From Pyrocephalus nanus (lineage: Eukaryota; Chordata; Aves; Passeriformes; Tyrannidae): DNA of 64,000 nt. Position 1 is the first letter of the stretch; each line of letters opens with the position of its first letter. Made by a program: the position numbers and the translations under genes. Shown piece after piece: positions 44,706 to 64,000 of the stretch. The notes beneath the pieces were generated by a model. It ran no database searches and was not told the origin of the DNA. It saw only the letters and a list, made by a program, of their open reading frames with translations. The stretch is taken from contig CM076280.1 of the NCBI GenBank assembly GCA_038380795.1, forward strand, positions 2,591,501-2,655,500. The letters are read 5' to 3'.

Positions 44706-44711
44706 ATTAAA
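44706..44711 (+). other. Polyadenylation signal of WDR31
   Basis: ATTAAA 272 bp after the WDR31 stop, followed by TTCTTCTGTGTT, a GU-rich element. The 3' UTR is therefore about 0.3 kb. Confidence 0.7.
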
Positions 44712-44987
44712 TATTCTTCTGTGTTACTTGCTGGCCTCTCGTCCCGTGGTGTTTTCCCAGGGAGGCACCAAGAGCTGGCACTGTGGTGCTTGAAGGGAGG
44801 AGAAAGCCCTCAACACTCTGCTTGAAGAAAAGTAACTTAGGAGGGGGGTTGGGGTTTGGTTTTTCTCTTAACACACCAATCTTCAACTGCACTGAGAGTG
44901 TTGGGTGTGCTCACCTTTCTAGGGAACATGGACAGCTGCTCTCCAGCTGAAAACAGGGAGAGGAATCAACTCTTTTCTCTTGAAGGT

Positions 44988-45395
44988 TTTCATAGAATCA
45001 CAGAACATCCTGAACTGGAGGGACCCACAAGGACCAGCCAGTCCAACCCCTGGCCCTGCACAGACACCCCAACAATCCCACCCTGTCCCTCAGAGCGTTG
45101 TCCAAACCCTCCTGGAGCTCTGGCAGCCTTGGGGCTGTGCCCACTGCCCTGGGGAGCCTGTTCAGTGCCAACCACCCTCTGGGGGAAGAACCTTTCCCTG
45201 AGATCCACCCTGAGCCTGCCCTGACACAGCTCCAGCCATTCCCTGGGGGCTGTCCCTGCTCACCCAGAGCAGAGATCGGAGCTGCCTCTCCTGAGGAACC
45301 TGCAGACCCCTGATGTGCCCCCTCAGCCTCCCCTTCTCCAGGCTGAACAAACCCAGTGTCCTCACCTCTCCTCAGCTGTTTTTCACAACAGCAGA
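44988..45395 (-). mobile_element. CR1 element
   Basis: Reverse CR1: TTCATAGAATCACAGAACAT (tail), CTGAACTGGAGGGACCCACA, CCAACCACCCTCTGGGGGAA, TCAGCCTCCCCTTCTCCAGG. It belongs to a different CR1 subtype from the TTTGGGTTGGGAGGGA copies. Confidence 0.92.
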
Positions 45396-46241
45396 CAGGA
45401 ACCCAACTGTGTTGTGTGAAATTCCTGTCATTTCTCCATTCCTTAGTCAGACCCAGAGCCCAGGATGCTTATCCAAAACGTGTTTTGATTTTTCCAGGAC
45501 AAAACATTTGCAAAACCTCAATTTAAAGAACAAACAAGAAGTAGGAAAGCTCCCCAGAGGGCAAGGTAGGACAAGACAATCCTACACTGAATGCCCTTTG
45601 TATCACCTCAGGTGAGACACAGCAGAACTGGAACAGGAGATGCCCACAGGGATTTGCAACACCCAGTCCATGGGACAGCCCAAGGAGTGGGACACGAGGT
45701 GGTACAAGGGAAAGAAAAACCTGCCTGGCCTTGGGGGACATTTTTTCACTCATATCCTGTGAGTGAATCCAAGGGGGATGCAGATCTCCATCCAGAGCCC
45801 CTCCTGCTGAGGCAGGGGAAGGGGGGCACCACCTCCCCCTCTGACAGCTCCTCTGTCTGCCCCCAAATGCAAATCCAGTCTGCAGTCAGACTCTGCCAAA
45901 GGCTCGGGAACAGGAAGGTCAGAAGGGCAGGAACAGAGGCTGCACCACACACCAACCCTGAGGTGCTCTGTGGGATCTGCAAGTGTTTAACACAGGCTGG
46001 AGGACACCTGGGAGCCTGGCTTGGGAGGGAGGGTGGAAGCAGATGGATCATCTCCAAATTACAGCAGGGAGTGGTGTCTGCAGTATAAACCCAGTCCTAA
46101 AAGTGGTAAAACATCAGCCAAGAGCTGACTCCAACCAAGCCCTGGCCAACAGTGGTGCTTCAAACACACCTGACCCCCAGGGCAGCCGTGACTGCAGCTG
46201 CTGGGCTGGACACGTCGGAACTGCTGATTCCTGGGGGGATT

Positions 46242-46247
46242 TTTAAT
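46242..46247 (-). other. Polyadenylation signal, probably PRPF4
   Basis: ATTAAA on the minus strand, about 60 bp past the PRPF4 stop codon. It gives a very short 3' UTR, so other sites farther on are possible. Confidence 0.45.
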
Positions 46248-46308
46248 ATAAAAAAAAAACCAAACCAATAGCAAACCATGAACCCAGTTCATAACCAGCC
46301 CTTCTGAG

Positions 46309-55951
<9,643 letters not shown>

Positions 55952-56471
55952 GGCGGGAACGGGACGGGAACGGGACCGGGAACGGCAGCGGGAAACGGGA
56001 AAAGAACGGGAAAAGAACGGGAATGGGACGGGACGCGCTCGGCGTCCAGCACCTCACGGGCACTTCCGGGTCGCGCGGGGCGCGCCGGGAGGTGTGGCGG
56101 GGAGCGCCGAGCGAGGGGCACGCCGGGAGGAGCATTGCTCGTTAAGGGCGGGACGCGCGGGGCACGCCGGGAGGAGCATTGCTCGTTAAGGGCGGGACAC
56201 GCGGGGCACGCCGGGAGGAGCGGCGGGGAGAGCAGAGCGCGGGACGCGCGAGGCACGCCGGGAGGAGCATTGCCCGGTAAAGGCGGGGCGCGCGGGGCAC
56301 GCCGGGAGGAGCGGCGGGGAGGGCGGGCTGCGCGGGGCACGCCGGGAGGAGCGGCGGGGAGGGCGGGCTGCGCGGGGCACGCCGGGAGGAGCGGCGGGAA
56401 CGCTGAGGGCGGGAGCGCTCGGGCCGGTCCCGGTGCCCATCCTGGTCCCGGTGCCGCTGTCGCCGGTCGCG
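55952..56471. promoter_or_regulatory. Divergent PRPF4/CDC26 promoter
   Basis: Only 520 bp separate the two start codons, and the interval is CpG-rich throughout. The PRPF4 side has GGGAACGGGA-type short repeats (about 55955-56030) and a CACTTCCGG ETS-like motif near 56061. The CDC26 side is filled by a minisatellite (56082-56405). Bidirectional use is inferred from the head-to-head arrangement, also present in human. Confidence 0.75.
56082..56405. repeat. 44/40-bp minisatellite in the PRPF4/CDC26 promoter
   Basis: CACGCCGGGAGGAGC occurs at 56119, 56163, 56207, 56253, 56298, 56338 and 56378. Early units (44-46 bp) include ATTGCTCGTTAAGGGCGGGA. The last ones (40 bp) have GGCGGGGAGGGCGGGCTGCG. 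The 5' UTR of CDC26 probably begins within or just after it. Confidence 0.93.
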
Positions 56472-56796
56472 ATGCTCCGTCGGAAGCCGACGCGGCTGGA
56501 GCTGAAGCTGGACGACATCGAGGAGTTCGAGAGCGTGCGGAAGGAGCTGGAGGTGCGCGGGGCCGGGCGCGGCGCTGCCCGGGCGCGCCCTCCGGCCCTG
56601 ACCGGCCCGTTCCCCGCAGGGCCGCAGGAAGCAGCGCGACGAGGCCGAGGCGGCGGCGGGCGGGGAGGAGGCGGCGGCGCTGGCGCTGGGCACGGAGCAC
56701 AAGAGCCGCGAGCAGCTCATCAACGAGCGCATCGGGTACAAACCGCAGCCCAAGGCCGGCGGGCGCACCGCGCACTTCGGCACCTTCGAGTTCTGA
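56472..56796 (+). CDS. CDC26: Anaphase-promoting complex subunit CDC26
   Basis: Two exons, 56472-56552 and 56620-56796, joined by a 67-bp intron, give 85 residues, the same length as human. The first 27 residues ([20 protein letters not shown], then SVRKELE) match the N-terminal part that threads into the TPR groove of CDC16/APC6 and stabilises it. The C-terminal [15 protein letters not shown] and the ending FGTFEF are conserved. The middle is unusually Ala/Glu/Gly-rich ([16 protein letters not shown]) and differs from human, fitting the high local G+C. The APC/C is the ubiquitin ligase that drives anaphase and mitotic exit. It is divergent to PRPF4. Confidence 0.97.
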
Positions 56797-56902
56797 GCGC
56801 CTCGCCCTCCCCCTTCAGCGCTCTCCCTTTTCGGTTGCCTTACTTTTTTAAGTCCAGTTAACACACCCATGAACGCCCCTCTTGGCCCGGTGTTTTGTTT
56901 TA

Positions 56903-56908
56903 AATAAA
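56903..56908 (+). other. Polyadenylation signal of CDC26
   Basis: AATAAA 107 bp past the stop, followed by a T-rich tract and an A-run at about 56934. It implies a very short 3' UTR. Confidence 0.85.
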
Positions 56909-57984
56909 CACGTCCTTTTTTATTAAAAAAAAAAGTCATTATAACAAGCACACGATTGTTAAATCGTGTTAATTGTGAGACACCGCTGGAAATGGGAACA
57001 CCTGGAGGTAAAACCCTGCGGGAGGGTCCTCGGGGATCGGGTGATGTGCTGATCCCAAAGCAGCCCCTGGGATGTTACGTGGGAATCTCCAGGCCTGCCC
57101 ACCGAGGGGAAGGTCCTGGCAAGTGTCTGATGGGTGTTTTGGGATGGAGGCAGCAGTGCCACAGCTCTGGATGCTCAGGCTCTGCTTGCAGGTGCTGCTC
57201 TGCCCTCTCCTGAGGAGACAGGAAAGAATCCCCTGTGTGTGTTGAACATGTCCCAGAGCTGCTTCCCAGTCCAGTCCCTGTCACAGCTGGGCCCTGAGCA
57301 GGGAATGGCTGCACACTTGGATGTTGCACTGGGCACGTGGATATGATGGAATGATATCCCATGTTTTCTGACTAAGCAGTTTTTCCTTTACAGTTCCTCA
57401 TTCCACCTCAGTGTCACCTCAGCTGCCCTGGTTTGTCACCCTGATAATTGAGCCCCAGGGACTGCTGCTGCTTGGATCAAAGGTCACCAAGTATTTCCTT
57501 ATGGATGGTGTCATGCAAAGCCCAAAGGGAGGGTGATTTCTTCCAGCACATCCCTGGATTTGCCCCCATCAGTGCCTGGGCTCTGGAAGGTGACTCTGTG
57601 GGCAGAGCCCCACAGGGGAGGGGTCTGGCACAGAGTGAGGGGACCTGAAGGAACCAACTTATAAAATCTGAGCAGACAGTGGTGTTTAGGAAACTCTGCT
57701 CCCTGCAGGCCTGGGACCTGCACTAGCACTCCCATACGGAATCTGGGAGCTGTTTTTTACCATCTTCCAGCACAGCTCCAGTTCTGGTCTTTCAGTGTCC
57801 CAGGCAATGCTCCAAACTGGATTTTAGTTACACTCAGGCTTCACGTGTTGTAGGTGCTCCACATGTACAGAACTGGTGGCCAGAGGACTCTGCTCCTCAT
57901 TCCCATCCCCTGAACAGGGACACTGGGCCCTGCTGCTCCCTCTGAGGGGGGCACTGAGGATTGTTTCCAAAACACATCCCTCAG
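56909..57984. other. CDC26-SLC31A1 convergent spacer
   Basis: About 1.1 kb with no coding sequence, CR1 or tandem repeat that I can recognise. It separates the CDC26 poly(A) site from the likely SLC31A1 transcript end. Confidence 0.5.
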
Positions 57985-58004
57985 CACAGTAAAATGCAAT
58001 CTAG

Positions 58005-58010
58005 TTTATT
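58005..58010 (-). other. Distal polyadenylation signal, probably SLC31A1
   Basis: AATAAA on the minus strand (TTTATT on plus) at the end of the presumed 3' UTR. Confidence 0.5.
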
Positions 58011-58644
58011 GGTTAATTATATACAGGGAATTCTTGATATTCACAGTAACATCAGACGAGTTACCTCACAAAGAGCGAGAGCAAAACCAGAACTGACAGT
58101 CCACTGTAAACAAAACTAGAAATCCTGCTGGGTTTGGTGGGACTGGCTCCAGACAAACTCAAAAGGCACTGAAAGAAAAACAACAAAAGCCAGCTGAGGG
58201 ACACAGCTGGATTCTCTGTGCTCCCTCCAGGATGATAATCCAGAGGCACAGCATGGAGACCAAACATCAGGGACACAACAGGCACGAGGCATCACAGCCC
58301 AAGGAGGACATCACAGCCCAAGATGACATGTGTCAACAGGAATTTCCTGTCCTCAAGTCATAACCATTAGAGCCCTCAGCTCCCTGTGTTACAGGACAAC
58401 CTTAACGTCAGGCAGCAGAGGGGCTGGGGCTGCCCCAGAGCAGATCCCACCCAAGGGAGGTCAGGCTTTGCTCAGGCTCTGCCAAAGCACAGGGCTGGGA
58501 ACACACAGCCAGTGGGATCTGGTGGGAAGGGCGAGGCTGGGACACAGGGAGGTGGCTCCTCTGGATTGTCACACTGACCTAAGGGAAGCACAGCCCGAGC
58601 AGGCAGGGACACACGGACTAGGCATGTCCCTTCCCCAGCTGTTA

Positions 58645-58880
58645 ACTCCTTTTATTCTCTATTTGCACTGCCCAGAGAAAGTAGGATGTCCAAATGAACA
58701 GCTGGCATCAACCCAGGAGGGCTGGCTTTAGGAGCTGCAATTCCAGTGCTGCCATCAGCAGTCATGGTTTTCCTTCCCAAAAGGTGAAGAGGGTGGGCTC
58801 TGTGCTCAGGGAGCAGCACCAGCACCACAGAGCCCCCAGGAGCAGGGATGGCTTTGCCCTGTAAGGCTTCCAAGCTAAAA
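58645..58880. repeat. Duplicated block, copy 1 (SLC31A1 3' UTR)
   Basis: About 236 bp sharing CTTTTATTCTCTATTTGCAC, AGGATGTCCAAAT, CAATTCCAGTGCTG and AGCAGCACCAGCACCACAGA in the same order and orientation with 59790-60027. By eye roughly 85-90% identical. It carries a minus-strand AATAAA at 58651-58656. Confidence 0.88.
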
Positions 58881-59789
58881 ATTTAAATTCAGCCTCTGTG
58901 CTGCCTGAATTTAAAGGAGTAACAGGGAGGTGAGGGCTCTGATGGTTATGAGATTGAGGACATGCAATTCTTGTGTCAACAGACATGCACGATGTCTGGG
59001 GTGATGTCAGAGCAGACAAAGCTGTGTCCTCTCTGGTGTGAGCAGGGGCAGGAGAGGAGCCCTGGAGGGCAGAGGTTCTCATCCAGGGGGAAACAATTCC
59101 AAGGGCACAGGTGCTACACATAGAACAAGGCAGAAAAGCACACAAGAACCAAATTTACACTGGAAGAGCCACAGCCAAGTCATCCAGCTCTGCTCAATCA
59201 GAGAATTCAAGTCAGGTCACTTGGACACATGGAGAGGTGGGGAAAGGTGACAGGCCAAGGTTCTGGTTCAGAGAAAGACACAGCAAGAGGTATTTGAAGT
59301 AATTATTGTCACCACACAAAGCCACTCCTGACCATTCCCTGTGCTCAGCTATCCTGTAACGGCACCAACTGCAGCTCCCTCTGGAGAAACCGATGGGAAC
59401 AGAGCTGGAATCGTTGGCTCTGAGCTCCTTCAGGGGTCGAGCCCGCAGTGCAAACCTTCCACATCATCACCCACATCTCCAGCATTTAACAGCTCCAGTT
59501 TTCCCTGACCAACTCCTGGATTTCCTCTCAGCTCTCTCAGGGATGGGAAGGGGCAGTTTTCCAGTCCCATGGAGAGCCAGGATTGCTGGGAGGGCACGGC
59601 AGAGACGTCCCTGTGACAGCAGACAGGGCACCGTTGGGTTTGCAGCCTCTCAGTGACACAACTCCCTTCAAAGGCCAGGCTGGGGAAGCATTTTTCCTGT
59701 CTCTCACCAGGAGGTGGCCAGAACTTTTCCATGAAAAGAATTTTGCCTCCTTCACCCACAAACCAGGAACCTAAGCCTGCTTTTAACTC

Positions 59790-60027
59790 AGCTCCTTTTA
59801 TTCTCTATTTGCACTGCCCAGAGAAAACAGGATGTCCAAATAAACATCTGGCATCAAACCCAGGAGGGCTGACTTTAGGAGGTGCAATTCCAGTGCTGGC
59901 AGCAGCAGTCATGGATTTCCTTCCCAAGAGGGTGGAGAGGGTGGGCTCTGTGCTCAGGAGCAGCACCAGCACCACAGAGCCCCCAGGAGCAGGGATGGCC
60001 TTGCCCTGAAAGGCTCCTGGGCTAAAA
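59790..60027. repeat. Duplicated block, copy 2 (SLC31A1 3' UTR)
   Basis: Direct repeat of 58645-58880, about 1.1 kb away. It carries a minus-strand AATAAA at 59797-59802. No CR1 signature is visible in it. Confidence 0.88.
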
Positions 60028-61519
60028 AGCCATTCCAAGGATCCCTTTTCCTCACACAGCTGCTGCCAACAATCACCAGCAGCATCTCCAGAGTTAAAAA
60101 TGCTCCTGTGTCACCCCCAGAGGGATTCCCTGTTCTCATGGCACAGACACCAGTCCTGCTCTGAAAGTGGTGCCTGTTCTCAGTGCCCTTCTCAAATTCC
60201 AAATGTTTTCCCTTTCAGCCAGTTACAGGCACAACCTGGGCATCCTGAGGAGGGTGAAGACTCCAGCTTTGCACCACATTCCCTACACCAACCAGCAGCC
60301 TAATATCCAAGTGCTGACCCACAGCTGACCCCCAAAGCCTGCCCTGGGCTGGCTCTGCCCCTCTCAGAGCCCGTCCTGCCTGTGAGACGTGCAGAGCTCC
60401 CAGCACGGGCACAGTGGGATTGGTAAGACAAGAGGAGTCATCCGGCTCAGGAATACTTTTTAACCTGCCCAAGCTGCTCCAAACTGCACCTGAGAAGAGG
60501 CTGCTCTAGTCCTGTTTCCCTTCTCCTCTTCCCCAAATCTCTCCTTTACAGGAACGTGGTTGTTTCAACCCTTCAGCTCCATCCAGGAATTCCCTCTCCA
60601 GCCATTTTAACTTTAGTGTCATGAAATCATTACTCAGCTCTTGCCTCATTTACAGACCTAGTTTTAGTAACCCCAAAGTCTAGCTCTGGATCCATCCTGG
60701 TGCAGTTCCACATGAAGTACCTGCAGGTTCAATTGTTTATTTAGAATTTTTTTTGCCCTGTAAATACACAACTTGTCCTGTGTCTGCTCCGTGTGTTTCC
60801 ATGATTGGGAAGGGAAGGCAGCCAAACTCCAGTGTTCTCCCTGGAGGCTGAGTAAAGCCGCTGGATACATCAGATTGACAACACTCATCATCCTCTGGTG
60901 AGCCTGGAGGGCAGGTTCATCCACTCCCTGGAGCACACAGGTCACATCCTCGGGTCAGTCCTCCCTTGCCAGGACACACCTGAGTGTCTGATGTGCAGCA
61001 CCAAATCTTCCTCAGAGGCTGAGTCCTTCTGCAGCAGAAGGTGTCATTGGCCCCAGAAGCCACAATGCCAGGGTGATCCCTCCCCTGGCATTATGTACAC
61101 ATTGAAAAAAACAAAACAAATTAAAACAGCCATTCACACACATAGAGCTCTATGGGCAACTTTGAGCTTTTTCCTGCTGTTCATCAAACCCTCGCTGACG
61201 AGCGTTTACAATTTAAAACCCAAACGGTTTTGGTTTCTTTTCTAAAAGAATAATTTCTACATTTCTGTCAGCCAACTAATCTCAATCACAGCATAATCTA
61301 AGAATAAAGCAAACCCTGGCCAAGAATGGCTGCCAGGGACTCTCAGGAGTCAGGAGGAGCAGCACAGCCCAGCTCCTCACATCCCTGCACCCCAGCCAGG
61401 AATCTGCGGTGGGTTTTCCTTATCGTGATTCTCTTGCAGCTCAGGAATGATCCAGTCCTTGGGATGGCTGCACTTCCAGGGAGCAGGGGGGTGGAGAGGC
61501 CTCTGGGCAGCACCCAGTG

Positions 61520-62927
<1,408 letters not shown>

Positions 62928-64000
62928 CTGCCCAAAACACAAAGAACACCAAGGTGAGCCTGAGCAGCTCATCCAGGTGGAGCTCAGAGCAAGAGTCAGC
63001 AACAGGGGTTGTACCACAGCAGGAACTCAGATCAGCTGGTCACCACACAGACATGAAGAAAATCTCCAGTAAATTAGTGCAGCACCCACAAAGGGATGAA
63101 GCTGCAGGTTCCAGTTCCAGTGAGCAGCCCTGGGCAGAAGGCACCGTCCCTCCACGGTACCTGTTACAGGTAAGTGCCTCCTCTTGCTTTTGGAGCTCCT
63201 TTTCTCCTCAGCATCAGAAGTGTCAGGGATTGGGGATGTCTCCATGGAGCTCACCCTTTCCTCCTGATCCTCTCAGGGGTTGGGGTACAGGGCACTTTCC
63301 TTTCCCCCCTGTGACCCCCTCTGAGCTCACACAGGTGAGGGTTGTACAGCTGAGTCCTCTGGTCCCTGTGCCAGCAGAGCTGCTTCCCTATGGAATTCTT
63401 AATATCCCATGGGAAACAGAGGCCTAAACACAGGTACCACAAGGTGTATCATATGTAAAACAGGACCACAACTTCCCCTGGGAGAAAAGAAGGCTCCTGA
63501 GGCTGCACAGTGAGTGCTGTGGGAAGGGGAGATACCAGTGATCCCCTGGCCAGCTGGAGGTGACATGAACTTCCCATCCAGGTAAATACAGGGCAGTTTG
63601 GCATGTCCTGGCCACAGCTGCACACAGTGTTTTCTCATGGAAAGTACTGACCAAGCAACAGGAACTGCTGTTTGAACTCTCCTTAATTAAGGTTATTTGC
63701 TGAAGCTCAGAATTCATGATTCATCTCAGCATCTGTGAGGATCAGCAGACATTCATTACCCCCAGAGCAGAAATCACTGTGAAACAGCTTTCAGAGAGCA
63801 CTTTCATCTCTCCAGTGGATTTAACGTTTTTACATTTAAAACAAAAACCACACAAACCAAAGAACTGCAGCTGAATCAGAGCCTGTTACTTTGAGCCACT
63901 GAGGAATGGGAAGACACACCTTAAATGTGCTCAGCCTGTTAAATAAGATGCTGTGCCTATGCACTGCCTTCCCTGACAGATTTATATGCCACATTAATGT
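62928..64000 (-). other. SLC31A1: SLC31A1 intron, running off the window
   Basis: No exon with the Met/His-rich CTR1 N terminus is visible, and open frames here match nothing I know. The sequence reads as an intron with no evident CR1 or tandem repeat. Confidence 0.6.

Larger units (their letters stand above)
44435..46241. other. WDR31-PRPF4 convergent intergenic region
   Basis: It holds the WDR31 3' UTR, a reverse CR1 and the end of the PRPF4 transcript. Human has RNF183, a single-exon RING gene, between these two genes. No RING-type Cys/His pattern or transmembrane coding frame is visible in this interval of about 1.8 kb. Confidence 0.6.
57985..61519 (-). other. SLC31A1: Probable long 3' UTR of SLC31A1
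   Basis: No reading frame of note downstream of the SLC31A1 stop. Minus-strand AATAAA signals occur at 59797-59802, 58651-58656 and 58005-58010. The last, followed by no further obvious signal, would give a 3' UTR of about 3.5 kb, and mammalian SLC31A1 mRNAs also have long 3' UTRs. It contains a direct duplication (58645-58880 and 59790-60027). UTR extent is inferred. Confidence 0.55.

Noticed and set aside
62928..64000. Search for the CTR1 N-terminal Met/His-rich exon
   Set aside because: No minus-strand frame with clustered Met and His was found, so it is placed outside the window rather than forced.

Overview
The window is vertebrate nuclear DNA, almost certainly from a bird. The evidence is intron-rich genes with GT-AG junctions, CpG-rich promoters, about twenty CR1 retrotransposon fragments with the avian 8-bp tail (ATTCTGTG-like), many GC-rich minisatellites, and a gene order matching human 9q32 read in reverse. 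In chicken this block lies on chromosome 17 (from memory). I see no bacterial, organellar, tRNA, rRNA or CRISPR sequence.

Layout, left to right. 1-7,570 has no gene I can name, only CR1 fragments and one convincing but unassigned minus-strand exon at 2168-2281. 7,575-8,515 is a telomere-like C-rich array. POLE3 (+, coding 8883-11107) is a histone-fold subunit of DNA polymerase epsilon and CHRAC. 13,200-13,900 is a CCCCAAAAC-type minisatellite. ALAD (+, promoter near 14,040-14,144, coding 17409-22507, 11 coding exons) is the second enzyme of haem synthesis. HDHD3 (+, 23173-23889) is an intronless HAD-fold protein. BSPRY (-, 25468-34925) is a B30.2/SPRY protein that here lacks its B-box. WDR31 (+, 37524-44434) is a WD40 protein. 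PRPF4 (-, 46309-55951, 14 exons) is the U4/U6 snRNP 60K protein. CDC26 (+, 56472-56796) is a small APC/C subunit. The 3' three coding exons and a probable long 3' UTR of SLC31A1 (-, about 57,990 to the window end) encode the copper transporter CTR1; its first coding exon lies beyond base 64,000.

The genes do not form a pathway; they are conserved housekeeping neighbours. Two pairs are divergent from compact CpG promoters (BSPRY/WDR31 and PRPF4/CDC26). ALAD and HDHD3 are head-to-tail only 665 bp apart, with no canonical polyadenylation hexamer between them. The human neighbours RNF183 (between WDR31 and PRPF4) and C9orf43 (beside POLE3) are not visible.

The most unusual features are non-coding. 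An indel-free array of about 82 copies of a 16-bp unit in PRPF4 intron 2 looks like the expanded tail of a CR1 element. A 40-bp unit carrying a nuclear-receptor half-site and TTAATTAAC is triplicated in ALAD intron 1. A minisatellite supplies the ALAD exon 7 splice acceptor. A 37-bp duplication copies the BSPRY exon 2 splice donor. A 44/40-bp minisatellite fills much of the PRPF4/CDC26 promoter. A block of about 240 bp with a poly(A) signal is duplicated in the SLC31A1 3' UTR. I found no convincing new protein-coding system; the long open frames across repeats are by-products of periodicity.
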